From assembly GCA_031262845.1 (NCBI GenBank), contig JAISGZ010000065.1, forward strand, positions 1 to 15,110: a DNA stretch of 15,110 nucleotides, read 5' to 3'. The translations under genes were made by a program, and so were the position numbers. Source of the DNA: Propionibacteriaceae bacterium (lineage in GTDB: Bacteria; Actinomycetota; Actinomycetes; Propionibacteriales; Propionibacteriaceae). A model generated the notes under the pieces. That model ran no database searches. It saw only the letters and a program-made list of their open reading frames with translations, and was not told where the DNA came from. Positions 12,784 to 15,110 of the stretch are shown in pieces; position 1 is the first letter of the stretch, and each line of letters starts with the position of its first letter.

Positions 12784-13623
12784 TTAAACCCGATCACCCG
12801 GGCGACCCGAGAACTCGGTCATGGCGGCGTTGATGCCGGACCAGTTAGCCAACCGGTCGCCCCAACTGACCGGGAGGAACCGGAGCCCGTAGATCAGCCG
12901 GAGCGAGCGGGGGATCAAGACTTGGCGGGCGCCGCGCTCAATCCCGTGGATGACATCGACCGCAACTCGTTCGGGGGACAGCAGCGGCAACAAGCGGGGA
13001 AAACGCGAGCGGACACCGGCGAACATGCCGGTGTTGATATAGAACGGCAAGACGACCATCGTCTTGACGCCACTGCCATTCAGTTCTTGGCGCAAGGCCT
13101 CATCAAAACCGACGGCCCCGAATTTGGTCGCGCTGTAGTCCGTCATGCGGGCACTACCAACCAGCCCGGCGGCGCTGGCGATCGTCACCACCAAACCCCG
13201 GCGGCGGTCGATCATGCCCGGCAGAAAGGCTTTGGTGGTCCAGAACAGGGCCGTCAGGTTGACCTCGATGGTCCGGCGAATGGCGTCCTCCGGCTCCTCG
13301 ACCAGAGGCCGTCCACCGACCACGCCGGCGTTGTTGATGAGGACATCGATGGCTCCCACGGCGGCGGCGGTCTCGGCCACAGCGGCAGCGTCAGTCACAT
13401 CCACGGTCCAGGCCGTGGCCAAATGACCAGCGGCGATCAACTCCTGTCGGACCTGGTCGGCGCGCTCGCCGTCACGGTCCCAGATGATGACTTCAGCCCC
13501 GCGGGCGGCGGCCAGTTTGGCCATCAATCGGCCGATCCCACTACCAGCACCGGTAATGAGCACGCGGGCACCGTAAAGGGAAAGACCAGCGCCGGATGGC
13601 GGCTTCAAGGGCGCTTGAACCAT
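12784..13623 (-). CDS. Short-chain dehydrogenase/reductase (retinol dehydrogenase-like classical SDR)
   Basis: 279 residues. Rossmann fold with TGAGSGIG (24-31), Asp49 at the end of the second strand (favouring NAD over NADP), NNAG (97-100) and the catalytic set Ser150, Tyr163 and Lys167 in YSATK. The C-terminal part (LIPRSLRLIYGLRFLPVSWGDRL, broken here as LIPRSLRLIYG and LRFLPVSWGDRL) resembles SDRs close to epidermal retinol dehydrogenase 2. The substrate is probably an alcohol, aldehyde or ketone and is unknown. The start ATG is two bases beyond the stop of the upstream aldehyde dehydrogenase, and its ribosome site AAGGAGA is formed by the last codons of that gene, so translation is coupled. 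A two-step oxidation from alcohol to aldehyde to acid by the pair is a reasonable guess. Confidence 0.88.
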   Translation of the reverse strand: MVQAPLKPPSGAGLSLYGARVLITGAGSGIGRLMAKLAAARGAEVIIWDRDGERADQVRQELIAAGHLATAWTVDVTDAAAVAETAAAVGAIDVLINNAGVVGGRPLVEEPEDAIRRTIEVNLTALFWTTKAFLPGMIDRRRGLVVTIASAAGLVGSARMTDYSATKFGAVGFDEALRQELNGSGVKTMVVLPFYINTGMFAGVRSRFPRLLPLLSPERVAVDVIHGIERGARQVLIPRSLRLIYGLRFLPVSWGDRLANWSGINAAMTEFSGRPGDRV

Positions 13624-13625
13624 CG

Positions 13626-15110
13626 TTATCTCCTTCGTCGACTTAGGGGCGCGAACAATAATTGACTACTGCGGGTGGCCCAGTCGGCGAACCGCTCGGG
13701 CGCCATTCCCGGCGGCGCCACCAGAGGCATCAAGCGTTGGGTGGCCACGGTTTGCGGTTCAGTGTATTTACGTAACCCCTCGGGGCCGTGGCGGCGGTTA
13801 AGCCCCGACCGGCCGAAGCCACCCATGGGGGCTGACAAGGAGATATAAGCCGGGGCGTAACTGTCGTTGAGATTGACCGTGCCACAACGGAGCTGTCGGC
13901 CGACCGCCCGGGCGTGGCGAGCGGAGCCGGACCAGACCGAGGCGTTGAGCCCATAAGTCGAATCATTGGCCAGCCGAATCGCCATCTCATCGCTGTCGAC
14001 CGGCGTCAGCGCCACCACCGGGCCGAAGGTTTCCTCCCGATACAGCGCCATCGTCTCGTCGACCCCGGTCAGGATCGTCGGCGGGTAAAAATGGGGACCC
14101 AAGTCGAGCCGAGGCGAACCGCCGGTCAGAGCCACGGCGCCGTGGTCGAGGGCGTCTCTGACAGCCTGGTCGACCTTCGCGAATTGGGAGTCGTCAATCA
14201 GCGGCCCCAGATCGACCGACCAATCATTGGCCGTGCCCAACCGCAAGGCTTCGGTCTCGGCGACGAAACGGGCCGTGAAGTCGTCATAAACGGCGCGGTT
14301 GACGTAAAGCCGCTCAATCGACATACAGAGCTGGCCGCTGTTGGCGAAACAGCCCCGGACGGCCCCGCGGGCGGCTCGCTCCGGGTCAGCGTCGGCCAAC
14401 ACCAGCATCGGGTTCTTACCGCCTAATTCAGCCGAGCAACCGATCAGCCGCCGGCCACACTGTTCCGCCAGCCGGGCACCAGTAGCCGAGGAGCCCGTGA
14501 ACATCAGGTAGTCGATGGCTTCGATCAGCGGCGGGCCGAGGTGAGCCCCCGGGCCGGTGACGACCTGGAGCAGATCCTGGGGGAAACCCGCTTCGTAGAG
14601 CAAAGACACCAGCAGCAAAGCCGTGAACGGAGTTTGCGAGTCGGGTTTGAGGATCACGGCATTACCGGCCACGAGGGCCGCCAGAGCGTCGGAAATCGAC
14701 AGCGTCAGCGGGTAATTCCACGGCGTGATGACACCGACGACGCCTTTCGGAACGTAGTTGACCTGAACCTGAGTCAACCCCGGAATCGCTCCCGGACGGT
14801 GTTCCGGGCGCAGTATCCGGGCTCCCTTGGCGCCGTAATAGCCGCTGGTCAGAACAACATCGAGGAATTCTTCGAAAGCGTCGTAACGAGCTTTCCCATT
14901 TTCCCAGTGAACCAAATCGAGCAGATCATCCCGCCGTTCGACCAGCCGCTGCCGGAAGGTCAATAAACGCTCGGCCCGGCGGCGGGGGCTGAGATTGGCC
15001 CAGGCCGGCTGAGCCCGCCGAGCCCGCTCAACGGCGGCCGTCACATCGGCCGTCGTACAGACCGGCACTTCACCAACCAATTGGCCGTCCAGCGGACTGT
15101 AAACAGCCAT
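13626..15110 (-). CDS. gabD2: NAD(P)-dependent aldehyde dehydrogenase, succinate-semialdehyde dehydrogenase (GabD2) type, probably 5' partial
   Basis: Oxidises an aldehyde, by family succinic semialdehyde, to the acid. 494 residues are visible. The catalytic pair is Glu228 in AELGGKNPM and Cys262 in NSGQLCMSIER, 34 residues apart as in typical ALDHs. The motifs GVVGVITPWNYPLTLS, VILKPDSQTPF, YLMFTGSSATGARLAEQ, LSAPMGGFGRSG and RRHGPEGLRKYTE match mycobacterial GabD2 closely. The methionine at the very edge of the window (15110) may be internal, because GabD2 relatives have about 20-30 more N-terminal residues. The true substrate may differ from succinic semialdehyde. It is the first visible gene of an operon with the SDR; its final codons carry the SDR ribosome site. 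Confidence 0.88.
   Translation of the reverse strand: MAVYSPLDGQLVGEVPVCTTADVTAAVERARRAQPAWANLSPRRRAERLLTFRQRLVERRDDLLDLVHWENGKARYDAFEEFLDVVLTSGYYGAKGARILRPEHRPGAIPGLTQVQVNYVPKGVVGVITPWNYPLTLSISDALAALVAGNAVILKPDSQTPFTALLLVSLLYEAGFPQDLLQVVTGPGAHLGPPLIEAIDYLMFTGSSATGARLAEQCGRRLIGCSAELGGKNPMLVLADADPERAARGAVRGCFANSGQLCMSIERLYVNRAVYDDFTARFVAETEALRLGTANDWSVDLGPLIDDSQFAKVDQAVRDALDHGAVALTGGSPRLDLGPHFYPPTILTGVDETMALYREETFGPVVALTPVDSDEMAIRLANDSTYGLNASVWSGSARHARAVGRQLRCGTVNLNDSYAPAYISLSAPMGGFGRSGLNRRHGPEGLRKYTEPQTVATQRLMPLVAPPGMAPERFADWATRSSQLLFAPLSRRRR

Noticed and set aside
12922..13665. 247-codon plus-strand frame opposite the SDR gene
   Set aside because: Antisense of a gene with intact catalytic residues and a strong ribosome site; Gly/Asp/His-rich composition is typical of a reverse-frame artefact.
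13914..14966. Plus-strand frames opposite the aldehyde dehydrogenase
   Set aside because: Same reason: antisense frames of a conserved gene with no start signals.

Overview
The window comes from a high-GC Gram-positive bacterium (Actinomycetota). The signs are GC-rich codon use, frequent GTG/TTG starts, an LAxTG-type sortase signal, a DUF3073 gene directly after purF-purM, and an actinobacterial LeuA and GabD2-type dehydrogenase. Propionibacteriaceae or a close relative is plausible, but I cannot fix the family from sequence alone.

Layout. (a) Positions 1-5062 are an envelope or secretome region, all on +: the 3' part of a long Ser/Thr/Pro-rich surface protein ending in an Ig-like domain and an LAGTG sortase signal; a secreted papain-like cysteine peptidase with a lectin-like domain; and a secreted helical-domain protein on a repeat-rich Ser/Thr/Pro/Lys stalk. 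The last two lack sortase motifs but end in near-identical Phe-rich tails (FFGLFTFMF and FFGFFRLFG). (b) Positions 5063-7133 hold leuA (+) behind a long leader with a short Leu-containing ORF and stable hairpins, which looks like leader-peptide attenuation. (c) uppS (-, 7236-8018) converges on leuA and diverges from purF. (d) Positions 8281-11284 hold purF and purM (4-bp overlap, purine synthesis), a strong terminator hairpin, then a DUF3073 gene. (e) An alpha/beta hydrolase (+, 11447-12619) converges on a two-gene minus-strand operon of an SDR oxidoreductase and a GabD2-type aldehyde dehydrogenase, which reaches the window edge.

The housekeeping genes (leuA, uppS, purF, purM, DUF3073, gabD2-like) are recognisable and have their catalytic residues. 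The least explained material is the pair of secreted proteins with the shared Phe-rich C-terminus, the phased 11-bp repeats upstream of the peptidase, and the leuA leader. I saw no tRNA, rRNA, CRISPR array, insertion sequence or phage gene.
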